Assembly: GCA_937877455.1 (NCBI GenBank)
Contig: CALFIU010000091.1
Location: 11,192-75,191 of the forward strand
Reading direction: 5' to 3'
Length of the DNA: 64,000 bases
Origin: an uncultured Bacteroidales bacterium
GTDB lineage: Bacteria; Bacteroidota; Bacteroidia; Bacteroidales; UBA3824
Numbering within the stretch: position 1 is the first letter of the stretch; each line of letters begins with the position of its first letter. Made by a program: the position numbers and the translations under genes. Positions 34,986 through 44,768 of this stretch are shown piece by piece. Under the pieces are notes generated by a model. It worked only from the letters and a program-made list of their open reading frames with translations, was not told the origin of the DNA and made no database searches.

Positions 34986-37304
34986 ATGAAAAATTACATA
35001 AAACATAGCCCATGGGAGATAATTGAAGAAGGTTTTAATCCTCAATTCAACAAAATATCAGAATCTATTTTCAGCATCGGAAATGGCAAGGGTGGTCAAC
35101 GAGCCAACTTTGAAGAATCGTTTAGTGGACAAACACTAAAAGGAAGTTATGTTTCTGGTGTTTACTATCCAGATAAAACACGCGTTGGTTGGTGGAAAAA
35201 CGGTTATCCAGAATATTTTGCTAAAATGCTCAACGCACCATCTTGGATTGATATAAAGTTTTCGTTTGATGGCGAAGAACTTGACCTTGCAAAATGTAAA
35301 ATAATAGATTTTTGCAGAATATTGGACATGAAAAACGGAATTTTAAAACGTAGTTTTACCGTTCAAACACAATCGGGAAAACAATTAAAAGCCGAAATAA
35401 AAAGGTTCATGAGTATTGTTGACGACGAAAATGGTGCAATAGAATACAAAATAACACCGTTAAACTTTTCGTCAAAGCTAACTATTACCTCTGGAGTTGA
35501 TGCCGATATTGCCAACGAAGATAGTAATTACGACGAAAAATTTTGGATAGAAATCAACAAAAGCACATCACAAGAAAATACATTTGTAACTGCAGAAACC
35601 AAAAAATCCAAATTTCGCGTTTGTACAGCCGTTAAAACTGTGCTTTGTAAAAACGAAATGCCTGCAACTTACACCTTTACATCAAAATTAAAAGACAAAT
35701 ATGCTGCCGAAGAATTTATTTTAACAGCAGAACAAAATAGCACTATAACAGTTTACAAATATGCTGCTATCTGTTCTACAATGTACTACAATGAACAAGA
35801 TTTGGAACAAAGTACACTTTCTTCGTTAAAAAATGCTGTTAACAAAGGCTTTAACAAACTTTTGGAAGAACAACAAACTGCATGGAACAAAAAATGGGAA
35901 GAATCTGATATTATCATCGAAGGAGATATTGCAGCACAACAAGGCATTAGGTTTAACATTTTTCAACTAAATCAAACCTACACTGGACGCGACGAACGAC
36001 TAAACATCGGACCAAAAGGTTTTACAGGCGAAAAATATGGAGGCACAACATATTGGGATACAGAAGCATACTGTCTTCCGTTCTATCTTGCCACTGCCGA
36101 CCAAAAAGTGGCACACAGCCTTTTGGTTTATCGTTACAAACATCTACAAAAAGCAATTGAAAACGCTGCAAAACTTGGATTTACCAATGGTGCTGCCCTA
36201 TATCCTATGGTTACTATCAATGGTGAAGAATGTCACAATGAGTGGGAAATAACATTTGAAGAAATACACCGTAATGCTGCAATTGCTAACGCAGTAAAAA
36301 TATACATCGACTACACTGGCGATAAAAAATATCTTGCCGACTATGGTTTGGAAGTGTTGATTGGCATTTCGAGATTTTGGTTTCAGAGAGTAAATTGGTC
36401 TGAAGAAAAACAAAAATACGTAATGCTTGGTGTAACTGGTCCAAATGAATACGAAAACAACGTTAACAACAATTGGTACACAAGTTTTTCGGCTGTTCAA
36501 AACATGAAATACACCATCAATGCTATTGAATTTGTAAAAACCAACTATCCAAACGATTACCAACGCATAACAAAAATATCTAATTTTTCTGAAGATGAAA
36601 TAAAAGGTTGGAACAAAGTGATAGACAATATGTATCTCGGTTATGACCCAAAACGAGAAATATTTATTCAGCACGATGGCTTTTTAGACAAGGAACTAAT
36701 TCCTGTTTCGCAACTCGACCCTGCTATTAGACCAATAAACCAACATTGGAGTTGGGACAGAATACTCCGCAGTTGCTACATAAAACAAGCCGATGTGTTG
36801 CAAGGCATATATTTCTTTGAAAATTTATTCGATACCGAAACAATAAAACGCAACTTCGATTTCTACGAACCATTCACCGTTCACGAATCATCGTTATCAA
36901 GTTGTATTCATAGTATAATTGCTTGTAAAATAGGTAATTATGCTAAAGCATACCAATTTTATCTCAACGCCTCACGTTTAGATTTAGACGATTATAACAA
37001 CGACACTTGCGACGGCTGCCATATAACAAGTATGGGCGGAACATGGATGACAATCGTTCAAGGTTTTGGTGGAATGCGAATAAAAAATGGTCTTCCTTCT
37101 TTCAATCCCGTAATTCCAATACAATGGGATAAATACTCGTTTAAAATTCGTCATCAAAATAATCTATACCTTGTTAGCATCAACAAAGAAAAATCAGAAG
37201 TTAAAAATCTGAGCCAACAGCAAGGCAAAATAATAATTAACGGAAAAGAAGTTGAAATTCCTGCAAATGGCACCTTTTTTAGCGACACAAAAATAGCAAA
37301 ATAA
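34986..37304 (+). CDS. GH65 maltose/kojibiose-type phosphorylase
   Basis: 772 residues, no signal peptide, so cytoplasmic. Cleaves an alpha-glucoside (most likely maltose) with phosphate, giving beta-glucose 1-phosphate and glucose. Typical GH65 domains: N-terminal beta-sandwich (1-270), linker, (alpha/alpha)6 barrel with YGGTTYWDTEAYCLPFY, NGEECHNEWEITFEEIHR, and VTGPNEYENNVNNNWYT, the segment holding the general-acid Glu, then a small C-terminal beta-sheet. First gene of a run with two GH13 enzymes, fitting phosphorolysis of maltose made outside the cell. Confidence 0.9.
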   Translation: MKNYIKHSPWEIIEEGFNPQFNKISESIFSIGNGKGGQRANFEESFSGQTLKGSYVSGVYYPDKTRVGWWKNGYPEYFAKMLNAPSWIDIKFSFDGEELDLAKCKIIDFCRILDMKNGILKRSFTVQTQSGKQLKAEIKRFMSIVDDENGAIEYKITPLNFSSKLTITSGVDADIANEDSNYDEKFWIEINKSTSQENTFVTAETKKSKFRVCTAVKTVLCKNEMPATYTFTSKLKDKYAAEEFILTAEQNSTITVYKYAAICSTMYYNEQDLEQSTLSSLKNAVNKGFNKLLEEQQTAWNKKWEESDIIIEGDIAAQQGIRFNIFQLNQTYTGRDERLNIGPKGFTGEKYGGTTYWDTEAYCLPFYLATADQKVAHSLLVYRYKHLQKAIENAAKLGFTNGAALYPMVTINGEECHNEWEITFEEIHRNAAIANAVKIYIDYTGDKKYLADYGLEVLIGISRFWFQRVNWSEEKQKYVMLGVTGPNEYENNVNNNWYTSFSAVQNMKYTINAIEFVKTNYPNDYQRITKISNFSEDEIKGWNKVIDNMYLGYDPKREIFIQHDGFLDKELIPVSQLDPAIRPINQHWSWDRILRSCYIKQADVLQGIYFFENLFDTETIKRNFDFYEPFTVHESSLSSCIHSIIACKIGNYAKAYQFYLNASRLDLDDYNNDTCDGCHITSMGGTWMTIVQGFGGMRIKNGLPSFNPVIPIQWDKYSFKIRHQNNLYLVSINKEKSEVKNLSQQQGKIIINGKEVEIPANGTFFSDTKIAK

Positions 37305-37315
37305 TTTTTAATCAT

Positions 37316-37345
37316 GCGCGTCGCTTCCCTAAATATGCGACGTGC
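37316..37345. repeat. Imperfect palindrome in the GH65-GH13 spacer
   Basis: GCGCGTCGC (37316-37324) pairs with GCGACGTGC (37337-37345) with one mismatch. It resembles a REP-type element. It may reduce transcription from GH65 into GH13. The ATG at 37314 inside it is not the GH13 start. Confidence 0.45.
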
Positions 37346-37364
37346 TTTTAACAAAACAACCATT

Positions 37365-40160
37365 ATGAAAAGATTCTTATTAATATTTGCATACTGTTTA
37401 ATCTATTTTACTGCATGCAGCCAAACGGTGATAGAAAGTTCACCACAATACCCTTCTGCCAACGACGATATTGTATTAACATTTCACGCCGACCAAGGCA
37501 ACGCTGGGTTGAAAGGTTATAGCGGCAATATATATGCCCACACTGGCGTTATAATGAAAAACTCAACGCAATGGACTCACGTAAAACACGATTGGAGCGT
37601 CAATAGCGATGATTGCAAACTCACCAAAACTGCAACCAACACTTACCAATTGACAATAGGTAAGATTCAAGATTTTTACGGATTAACAGAAACCGAAGCC
37701 CAAAATGTGGATAAATTAGCATTCGTGTTCCGCAGTTCTGATGGAACAAAAGAAGGCAAAGGCACTAACAATACCGACATATATTTGTCGATTATTGAAT
37801 CTAACAAACTTTACCTATATCTTAATTCGCCAACAACTTTTCCATTATTTATAACAGGCGGAGAAAGTTTTGAAATAAATTGCTCTGCCAACAAAAAATC
37901 ACAATTTAAACTTTTAGTTGACGATGTAGAAAAATATTACATAGAAAACGTAGATAATTTTTCGTATAACCTTACAACCGAAACATCTGGTACTCATACA
38001 ATAAAAATAAAAGCAACATCAGAAAGTTTAACTGCCGAAAAAGAATTTTCGTACGTAATTTCTCAAAAAAGCAACGTTGCAACAATGCCGCAAAATTTGC
38101 TACGTGGCGTAAACAAAACTGGCGACAAACAAGCTACATTTGTGCTTTTTGCACCTCACAAAACATCTGCATACGTTATTGGTAGTTTCAACAATTGGCA
38201 ACCTTCTCAAGACTGCTTAATGAATTTGTCGGAAGACGGCAACTATTTTTTTCTTACCATCGACAATTTAGACCCAGACCAAGAATACTTATATCAATAC
38301 ATTGTTGACGAAAGTATAACAATAGCCGACCCATACACCGAAAAAATTTACGATCCCGATAACGACAAATATATTCCAAGTACTACTTATCCCAACCTCA
38401 TCAGTTATCCCGAAGGAAAAACTACAGGGATAGCATCTACATTTATTTTAAACAAAAACCAATACGATTTTGAAACAAAAAATTTCACTGCGCCAAAATC
38501 CGAAAACCTTGTAATATACGAACTTCTCATTCGCGATTTTTCAACATCTGGCACTGTAAAAGGAGTTGTTGATTCGCTCGATTATCTCCAAAATCTTGGC
38601 ATCAACGCCATAGAATTTCTACCAATAACAGAATTTGAGGGCAACGATAGTTGGGGATACAATCCATCGTTCTATTTTGCCGCCGACAAGGCATACGGCA
38701 CACAAGATGATTATAAAAATCTCATTGACCAATGCCACAAACGCGGAATAGCCGTAATATTCGATATGGTTTTAAATCACGCTTTTGGATCGTCGCCATT
38801 CGTTAAATTATATTTTGACGGACAAAAAACCACCAGCCAAAGCCCATGGTTTAATGTCGATAGTCCAAACAAAGTTTATTCATGGGGTTACGATTTTAAT
38901 CACGAAACCGAAGAAACTAAAATTCTTGTTGATTCAATAATAACCTATTGGATGACAGAATATAACATCGATGGAATAAGATTCGATTTCACCAAAGGAT
39001 TTACCAATACCGTTGCAACAACCGATGCTCAATGTTCAGCCTACGACGAATCGCGCATAGCCATTTTAAAACGTATATACGACAAAATGCAAGCTGTAAA
39101 ACCAAATTCCTACATGATTTGCGAACATCTAACCGACAACTCAGAAGAAAAAGTACTTGCAAATTACGGAATAATGCTTTGGACCAACGTAAACTATGCG
39201 TTTTGCCAATCAACAATGGGTTATAGTTCTGGTTGCGAAGTAAAAAACATTTACTATCCATCGTTAAACTTTAGTGCAGCCAACTCTATAGCCTACGCAG
39301 AAAGCCACGACGAAGAACGTATGATGTTTAAAGCATTACGCTATGGCAATGGTAACATAAAAACATTCAGCAATGCCATGAAAAACGCAGCCGCTGCTGG
39401 TGCTATTTTACTTTCTGTACCTGGTCCTAAAATGATTTGGCAATTTGGAGAGTTGGGATACGATTACAGCATCAACTATAACATAACAACTGGTGAAGAA
39501 GACGATGGCGCACGCACTGGACGTAAACCAGTACCCACAGATTATTTGGCAAACGCCGATAGAAAAGCCATATACGACATGTACGCTCTTGTAAACAAAT
39601 TAAGAAACGAAAACGATGCTTTTTCTGGAACGGCAACACTCTTTTCCTCCGATTTATTTAAAATTGTTTACCTTACAGGACAAACCAACTCGGCAATTGT
39701 GGTGGCTAATTTCGACCCAGACTCAAAAACTAAAACGGTGGATTTTCCCAACACTGGCACTTGGTATGAACTCGTTAACAAAAAACAAATAGACATACAA
39801 CAAACAAGCAATAGTCTTACATTAAATGCTGGTCAAGTAAAGATTTTTACAGATAAACAACCAACAGAAAACTTTGACGAAGGCACTCTTACTGCTGTAG
39901 AACAAGCTGTTAAAGTAAAAACTGCTGATATTAATCTCTACCCAAATCCATGTATTGACAAAATTTCAATTTCATCGCCTACAAAAATCAATTGCGTTGA
40001 AATATGGGACATGAATGGCAAATGCGTAAGCAAGGTTAAAAACAATCTTTATGACGAAATATTGGAAATAGATACCAATCAACTTACATCTGGCATCTAT
40101 ATCGTTGCCATAAAAATGGGAAATACAACAATTTCAAAAAAAATAGCCATAATAAAATAA
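37365..40160 (+). CDS. Surface GH13 amylase with CBM48-like domain and type IX tail
   Basis: About 931 residues from the ATG at 37365, which gives the signal peptide MKRFLLIFAYCLIYFTACSQ. Order: N-terminal beta domains (about 20-240), CBM48/E-set domain with SAYVIGSFNNWQP at about 270-360, GH13 catalytic barrel (about 385-740) with SWGYNPSFYF, DMVLNHAFG, GIRFDFTKGF (nucleophile Asp), ICEHL (acid/base Glu) and AESHDEERM (transition-state Asp), a small beta domain, and a C-terminal Por secretion tail (INLYPNPCIDKISIS...GIYIVAIK). The tail implies export and surface anchoring by the type IX system. Probably cleaves starch or glycogen-like alpha-glucan. Confidence 0.85.
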   Translation: MKRFLLIFAYCLIYFTACSQTVIESSPQYPSANDDIVLTFHADQGNAGLKGYSGNIYAHTGVIMKNSTQWTHVKHDWSVNSDDCKLTKTATNTYQLTIGKIQDFYGLTETEAQNVDKLAFVFRSSDGTKEGKGTNNTDIYLSIIESNKLYLYLNSPTTFPLFITGGESFEINCSANKKSQFKLLVDDVEKYYIENVDNFSYNLTTETSGTHTIKIKATSESLTAEKEFSYVISQKSNVATMPQNLLRGVNKTGDKQATFVLFAPHKTSAYVIGSFNNWQPSQDCLMNLSEDGNYFFLTIDNLDPDQEYLYQYIVDESITIADPYTEKIYDPDNDKYIPSTTYPNLISYPEGKTTGIASTFILNKNQYDFETKNFTAPKSENLVIYELLIRDFSTSGTVKGVVDSLDYLQNLGINAIEFLPITEFEGNDSWGYNPSFYFAADKAYGTQDDYKNLIDQCHKRGIAVIFDMVLNHAFGSSPFVKLYFDGQKTTSQSPWFNVDSPNKVYSWGYDFNHETEETKILVDSIITYWMTEYNIDGIRFDFTKGFTNTVATTDAQCSAYDESRIAILKRIYDKMQAVKPNSYMICEHLTDNSEEKVLANYGIMLWTNVNYAFCQSTMGYSSGCEVKNIYYPSLNFSAANSIAYAESHDEERMMFKALRYGNGNIKTFSNAMKNAAAAGAILLSVPGPKMIWQFGELGYDYSINYNITTGEEDDGARTGRKPVPTDYLANADRKAIYDMYALVNKLRNENDAFSGTATLFSSDLFKIVYLTGQTNSAIVVANFDPDSKTKTVDFPNTGTWYELVNKKQIDIQQTSNSLTLNAGQVKIFTDKQPTENFDEGTLTAVEQAVKVKTADINLYPNPCIDKISISSPTKINCVEIWDMNGKCVSKVKNNLYDEILEIDTNQLTSGIYIVAIKMGNTTISKKIAIIK

Positions 40161-40166
40161 ATTTTA

Positions 40167-40288
40167 GGGGAGTTCTAAAAATTAGATTTTTCAAGGCGTA
40201 TGAAATCAAAAAAGCGCAGTTTACTGATTGTAAATGAGCATTTTGAGATTGAAATACAACGCAGAAAAAAGCAATTTTTAGAACCCCC
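40167..40288. mobile_element. MITE-like element with GGGG(A)GTTCTAAAAATT ends
   Basis: A 122-bp element between two GH13 genes whose ends are inverted repeats: GGGGAGTTCTAAAAATT at 40167 and the complement of GGGGGTTCTAAAAATTG at 40272-40288. It is flanked by TTTA on both sides (TTTA before 40167; GTTTA after 40288), a possible target duplication. It holds no gene. A non-autonomous insertion-like repeat is the likeliest reading. Confidence 0.5.
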
Positions 40289-40306
40289 GTTTATTACACA
40301 AGAGAG

Positions 40307-41575
40307 ATGAAAAAAATAATATTAGCCATAATAACAGCAATGACGTTTAATGTGTCGATAGCTCAACAAAAATTTACAAAAACCACTCCCGAATGGGCTA
40401 AAAATGCAAATATTTACGAAGTAAACATTCGTCAATATACACCAGAAGGCACATTTAATGCTTTTTTACCGCATCTCGATAGGCTTAAGGCTCAAAACAC
40501 ATCCATAATTTGGATAATGCCTATATATCCTATAAGTCAAGAAGGTAGAAAAGGCTCATTGGGGAGTTATTATGCTATAAAAAATTATAAAGAAATAAAT
40601 CCTGAATTTGGTTCGTTAGACGATTTCAAAGCCTTGGTAACCAAAGCTCATAGCCTTGGCATAAAGGTAATTATAGATTGGGTTGCCAATCACACGGGAC
40701 GCGATAATGTATGGACAAAATCAAATCCCGAATGGTTTAACCACGATGCCGACGGCAAAATTTCAATTCCAAAAGACACAGATTGGGACGATGTTGCCGA
40801 CCTCAATTACAACAACTCTCAAATGCGGTTGGCAATGATTGACGCAATGAAATATTGGATTGATGTTGCCGATATTGACGGATTTAGATGTGACGTTGCG
40901 GGTATGGTTCCAACAGATTTTTGGGTGCAAGCTCGTAAAGAACTCGAAAAAAAGAAGACTATTTTTATGTTAGCCGAAGACGAAAATCCTAAAATTCATG
41001 CTGCGTTTGATATGACATACGGTTGGCAATTACACCACATTCTCAACGATGTGGCTCAGTCTAAAAAAGATTGTAGAGATATTATAAAATTTTATAAAAA
41101 AGATTACAAAAAATTTAAGCCTCAAGATTATAGAATGAATTTTACTTCCAATCATGACGAAAACACTTGGAGCAAAAGCGAATACGATAGAATGGGCAAT
41201 GCTGCCGTTACAATGGCTGCGTTAACATACTACTTACCTGGTATGCCGTTGGTTTATTCGGGACAAGAAGCCGCCAACAAAAAAGCACTTAAATTTTTCG
41301 ACAAAGATACAATTGATTTTTCAAATTGCTGCTTACAAAGTTTTTACACCAAACTAAACCAAACCAAACTAAACAATCAAGACCTTTGGAATGGACAATT
41401 TGGGGCAAAAGTTATCTTTGAAAAGCATGACAATTTAAACAATGTTCTTGTTTTTACCCGAGGAAAAACAAAATGTATTTTCAACCTTTCATCGTCTCAG
41501 CAAATTTACCATGATACCCAAAAATTAACTTCAAAAATTTTAAAACCGTGGGAATATTTAGTGATTAGTGAATAG
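40307..41575 (+). CDS. Periplasmic GH13 alpha-amylase-like enzyme
   Basis: 422 residues with signal peptide MKKIILAIITAMTFNVSIAQ and no type IX tail, so probably periplasmic. GH13 barrel with WGYY-like GSYYAIKNY, DWVANHTG (region II), DGFRCDVAG with nucleophile Asp196, MLAED with acid/base Glu224 and SNHDENTW with Asp284; a short C-terminal beta domain follows. Likely trims imported maltooligosaccharides to maltose or glucose ahead of the cytoplasmic GH65. Ends in a strong terminator. Confidence 0.9.
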   Translation: MKKIILAIITAMTFNVSIAQQKFTKTTPEWAKNANIYEVNIRQYTPEGTFNAFLPHLDRLKAQNTSIIWIMPIYPISQEGRKGSLGSYYAIKNYKEINPEFGSLDDFKALVTKAHSLGIKVIIDWVANHTGRDNVWTKSNPEWFNHDADGKISIPKDTDWDDVADLNYNNSQMRLAMIDAMKYWIDVADIDGFRCDVAGMVPTDFWVQARKELEKKKTIFMLAEDENPKIHAAFDMTYGWQLHHILNDVAQSKKDCRDIIKFYKKDYKKFKPQDYRMNFTSNHDENTWSKSEYDRMGNAAVTMAALTYYLPGMPLVYSGQEAANKKALKFFDKDTIDFSNCCLQSFYTKLNQTKLNNQDLWNGQFGAKVIFEKHDNLNNVLVFTRGKTKCIFNLSSSQQIYHDTQKLTSKILKPWEYLVISE

Positions 41576-41605
41576 TAGTTAGTGAATAGAAATTGATTAT
41601 TTTTA

Positions 41606-41637
41606 AGCGTGTTCACAATAAAGAACACGCTTTTTTT
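41606..41637 (+). terminator. Terminator of the maltose module
   Basis: AGCGTGTTC (41606-41614) pairs with GAACACGCT (41623-41631), T-run follows. Confidence 0.85.
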
Positions 41638-41691
41638 ATATTTTTTTTACTAAAAACATACGCATTTGCAAATAACTTTACAACGTAAACG

Positions 41692-41769
41692 CACGTCAAT
41701 TTCATTTTAATCGACATCAATGCGGACGGAATTGTGTGTCCGCTCGTTCAAATGAAATTGCCGTGACGT
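41692..41769. repeat. Nested palindrome with ACGTCAATTTCAT ends
   Basis: The left end CACGTCAATTTCATTT (41692-41707) is inverted at AAATGAAATTGCCGTGACGT (41750-41769, with a 5-base insertion); inside is a second hairpin GCGGAC...GTCCGC (41722-41743). The core also occurs at 22408 and 28459. It is the only structure in the gene-free stretch 41638-41953; the rest is AT-rich and featureless. Confidence 0.55.
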
Positions 41770-41953
41770 AAGCGGTAAAAATTAGAATTCCAATTTGCAA
41801 CTTTAAAAAAAAAGGTCATTTTGTAGGCTACCACTCGATACATTAAGACTATAAATAAATGTAACTTTGAATACCGATTGTTTTTATTGATAACTTATTA
41901 TGTTATAAGTTATTACAATATTTTTTCTACAAAACGACCAATATGCTATAATC

Positions 41954-44308
41954 TTAATATTCAAAATCTTTTTCGCCGAGGTATATCTTGAAATCCTTTG
42001 GCAGTCCGGGGTTGCCAGCCTCTGGGCGCGGTATCATGCGCAGAGCCTTCACCTTTTCCATTTTGCCGAGGTCGATGACTATGGAGTGGGGATGAGCGGT
42101 GTTGTCAACAGTCTGCCAGTAAGTCGATTCCTGAAGGTCATATACGAGCGAAGCATTGTGGTCGCCCGATCGGGTCTCCTCGCTGTCGGCATAGCGGACG
42201 CTCCATTTTTCACGGTTGATGATGTTTCCGTCCTCGCCGATGAGGTCAATTTCGGCTATGGAGGTGATGTTGTCGCCAGTGTGGTTGTTGAGGGTTTGGA
42301 GACAGAGGAAACGCGCTGGTGTCGATGCAAAATCTATTGTCTGGGGTCCGGGCTGTTTGGCGAACGCGCCTTGGGCTACAGGCTTAAAGTTGGCGAGCGA
42401 AAGTTTTTCACCGTCCTTGTGGTGTGTTGGCGGCACGGTTACGCGCAGAAGGTCGAGTATCGGCTCTTTGAGACCTTGAATGGTGGTCGTTGTTGGGCCG
42501 ATAATGTCGAGGACGATGATTTCGTTGTCGCCTTTTTTGAGCCAGCAGCCCGGCATGTAGAGAGTTTGCTGAGGGCCGATTTCCCAAATGCGACCGAGTG
42601 CATGACCGTTTACCCATACCATGCCTTTTCCCCATGTTGAGAAGTCGAGGAATGTGTCGCCGGGCTTTTCAACCTTGAATGTGCCTTTGTAATATGTCGG
42701 CATTTTTGACTTGCCGCCTTTGGAGAAGTTGCGTGATGCCGTGAACTTATAGTCGGTGGGGATGTTGAATACTTGCCAGTCGTGGAGTATTGTTTCGCTT
42801 TTGGTTGTTGGGTGTACGAGCGACACTTTATTCGTGATACCCTTTCTGTCGTGGATTGACTTGTCGAAGTTGACGCGACCAAGTGCCTCGACGAAAATGT
42901 CGAGAGTTTGTCCGGCTTTTATTTCTGGCATCACGGCGGTGAATTGGGCTTTGCGGCGGTCGAGTTGTGCAATCTCCTTGCCGTCGATGTATATGATGGC
43001 GTAGTCGTGAACCTCGTCGATGTTGATGACTGTGCCGGCGGGGTAGTCGGCTTCCATCTTGTGGCGGTAGATTATGCTGCCCCAACCTTGGTTAAAGCGT
43101 TCCATCGGCATGATGTTGTCGCAATGGTTTGGCGCGGGGAGTTTGGCGAATACGGGAGCGGTTTCGGTGAGGGAGAAACTGCTGATGGAGATTACCGGGA
43201 TTTGCTTGGGGATTTTTGCGGTGCTGCGGGTCTCGGCTGGCGAGAGGTATTTGTTATAGAGCAGGTTGCGCAGGAGGTTGTATTTTTCGGTGACGTGTCC
43301 AGCCTCAGAAATCGGCGCGTCATAGTCGTAAGTCGAGCACATCGCGGAGTATGCGGGATTGTTCGCGCCGCCCCAATGTCCGAAGGTCGTGCCGCCGATG
43401 GTCATGTAGAGGCTGAAGGAGATGTTCTTGTCCAACATTTCGCGGATTCCGTCGACCATGACACCTGCCGGGCGTGTCTCGTGTGGCCTTCCCCAATGGT
43501 CGAACCATCCGCTCCAAAATTCGCTGCACATGAGCGGCGTGTTTGGACGGAGCGACTTGAGTTTTGAGAACTGGTCGTCGATGTTTGCGCCTGTGCCGAA
43601 GTTGACAGTCCAGAGCAGGTCGTCGAGGGCGTTGTTAGTGAAGTTGCTGCTCCAGTCGCACTGGAAAAGCGGTATGCCGTCGAAGCCCGATTCCTTTACG
43701 ATGTCGCGGATTGCGGAGATGTAGGGCTTGTCAGTGCCGTAACTGCCATATTCGTTCTCGACTTGCACCATGATTATATTGCCGCCCTTTGTGATGAGCA
43801 TCGGCGAGAGTTGTTCGCCGACTTTGTGCATGAACTGTCGGACGTGGCGCATGTAGTTGGGGTCGAGGGTGCGGAGCTGTATTCCGTCGTAGTTCAACAG
43901 CCACCATGGCAGTCCGCCCATTTCCCATTCTGCGCATACGTATGGCCCGGGGCGGACGATGACGTACATGCCGTTTTTTTGGGCCACGCGGCAGAACTCG
44001 GCGATGTCTTTGTTCCCCGAGAAGTCGAACTCGCCGGGCTGCATCTCGTGGTAGTTCCAGAATATGTAGATGCAGAGCGTGTTCATTCCCAACGCCTTGC
44101 ACATTTTTATCCTGTGGCCCCAGTATTCGCGTGGGATTCGTGAATAGTGGATTTCTGCGGCTTTGACCACGAATGGTTTGCCGTTAAGGAGGAATGTCTT
44201 TTCGCCGACGCCGAATGTTCCGGGCGCGGCGGTCTGTGCGTTTGCTGTGAAAGCCGTGGCGATTGCCATTATCACGGTCGCCATGATGAGTCGTAGTGTT
44301 GCTGTCAT
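41954..44308 (-). CDS. GH35 beta-galactosidase with C-terminal discoidin domain
   Basis: 784 residues with signal peptide (cleavage near FTANA-Q), periplasmic or surface. GH35 barrel: FVVKAAEIHYSRIPREYW, VRPGPYVCAEWEMGGLPWW, VQVENEYGSYG with acid/base Glu186, and CSEFWSGWFDHWG with nucleophile Glu263; then jelly-roll domains, and a C-terminal F5/8-type (discoidin) domain from about 640. Removes terminal beta-galactosyl residues. Minus-strand neighbour of the sensor gene of the PUL; visibly GC-rich like the rest of that locus, unlike the AT-rich GH13 genes upstream. Confidence 0.9.
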   Translation of the reverse strand: MTATLRLIMATVIMAIATAFTANAQTAAPGTFGVGEKTFLLNGKPFVVKAAEIHYSRIPREYWGHRIKMCKALGMNTLCIYIFWNYHEMQPGEFDFSGNKDIAEFCRVAQKNGMYVIVRPGPYVCAEWEMGGLPWWLLNYDGIQLRTLDPNYMRHVRQFMHKVGEQLSPMLITKGGNIIMVQVENEYGSYGTDKPYISAIRDIVKESGFDGIPLFQCDWSSNFTNNALDDLLWTVNFGTGANIDDQFSKLKSLRPNTPLMCSEFWSGWFDHWGRPHETRPAGVMVDGIREMLDKNISFSLYMTIGGTTFGHWGGANNPAYSAMCSTYDYDAPISEAGHVTEKYNLLRNLLYNKYLSPAETRSTAKIPKQIPVISISSFSLTETAPVFAKLPAPNHCDNIMPMERFNQGWGSIIYRHKMEADYPAGTVINIDEVHDYAIIYIDGKEIAQLDRRKAQFTAVMPEIKAGQTLDIFVEALGRVNFDKSIHDRKGITNKVSLVHPTTKSETILHDWQVFNIPTDYKFTASRNFSKGGKSKMPTYYKGTFKVEKPGDTFLDFSTWGKGMVWVNGHALGRIWEIGPQQTLYMPGCWLKKGDNEIIVLDIIGPTTTTIQGLKEPILDLLRVTVPPTHHKDGEKLSLANFKPVAQGAFAKQPGPQTIDFASTPARFLCLQTLNNHTGDNITSIAEIDLIGEDGNIINREKWSVRYADSEETRSGDHNASLVYDLQESTYWQTVDNTAHPHSIVIDLGKMEKVKALRMIPRPEAGNPGLPKDFKIYLGEKDFEY

Positions 44309-44486
44309 TTGATGAAAACGTTTAAGTGTGGTTATGTCTGCAAAATTACGGCGTAGATTCGGCTTTCATGTATTATTTTTCGGTCAAAAAAGGTCGGGAT
44401 TAGGTACGCAGAATTACTTTTTCTGCCGATTATGGGCTATAATTGTGGATATTTGAAAATTTCACCCGATTTTTTTATTAGTGAGT

Positions 44487-44519
44487 TTTGGAAAACAAAG
44501 ATAAAATTTATTACATTTG
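44487..44519 (+). promoter_or_regulatory. Promoter of the toxin-antitoxin remnant
   Basis: TTTG at 44487-44490 and TACATTTG at 44512-44519, 21-base spacing, close to the Bacteroidetes consensus. Confidence 0.5.
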
Positions 44520-44549
44520 CAAGTCCAATCGTTAATAATCAATGTAATT

Positions 44550-44762
44550 ATGGCAAAGCGCACAAAAGAAGAGCGTAAGTTCGATAAGGAAGTTGTATAT
44601 CGATACAAATGTGTTGGTTAATTATTGCACAGGCGTGGAAAACGATGTCAGGGCATTAAACTATGTGTTTTCGAAATGCAGACGTGGGATGCTCTTTTTT
44701 CTGTTTTTAATATCAAGCTCATTAATCCTAAAAACCGAATGCTCAAAAGTTATATCAACTGA
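44550..44762 (+). pseudogene. VapBC-like antitoxin/PIN toxin remnant
   Basis: ATG 44550 opens MAKRTKEERKFDKEVV, an antitoxin-like start, which then falls out of frame. A second frame reads LYIDTNVLVNYCTGVENDVR, the start of a PIN-domain toxin (first catalytic Asp in YIDTN), continuing as ALNYVFSKCRR before another shift to NIKLINPKNRMLKSYIN and a TGA at 44760. Most of both proteins is missing, so this is an internally deleted toxin-antitoxin relic. It ends seven bases from the convergent sensor gene. The 44309-44549 stretch before it holds only the GH35 leader and this promoter. Confidence 0.5.
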
Positions 44763-44768
44763 AAAATT

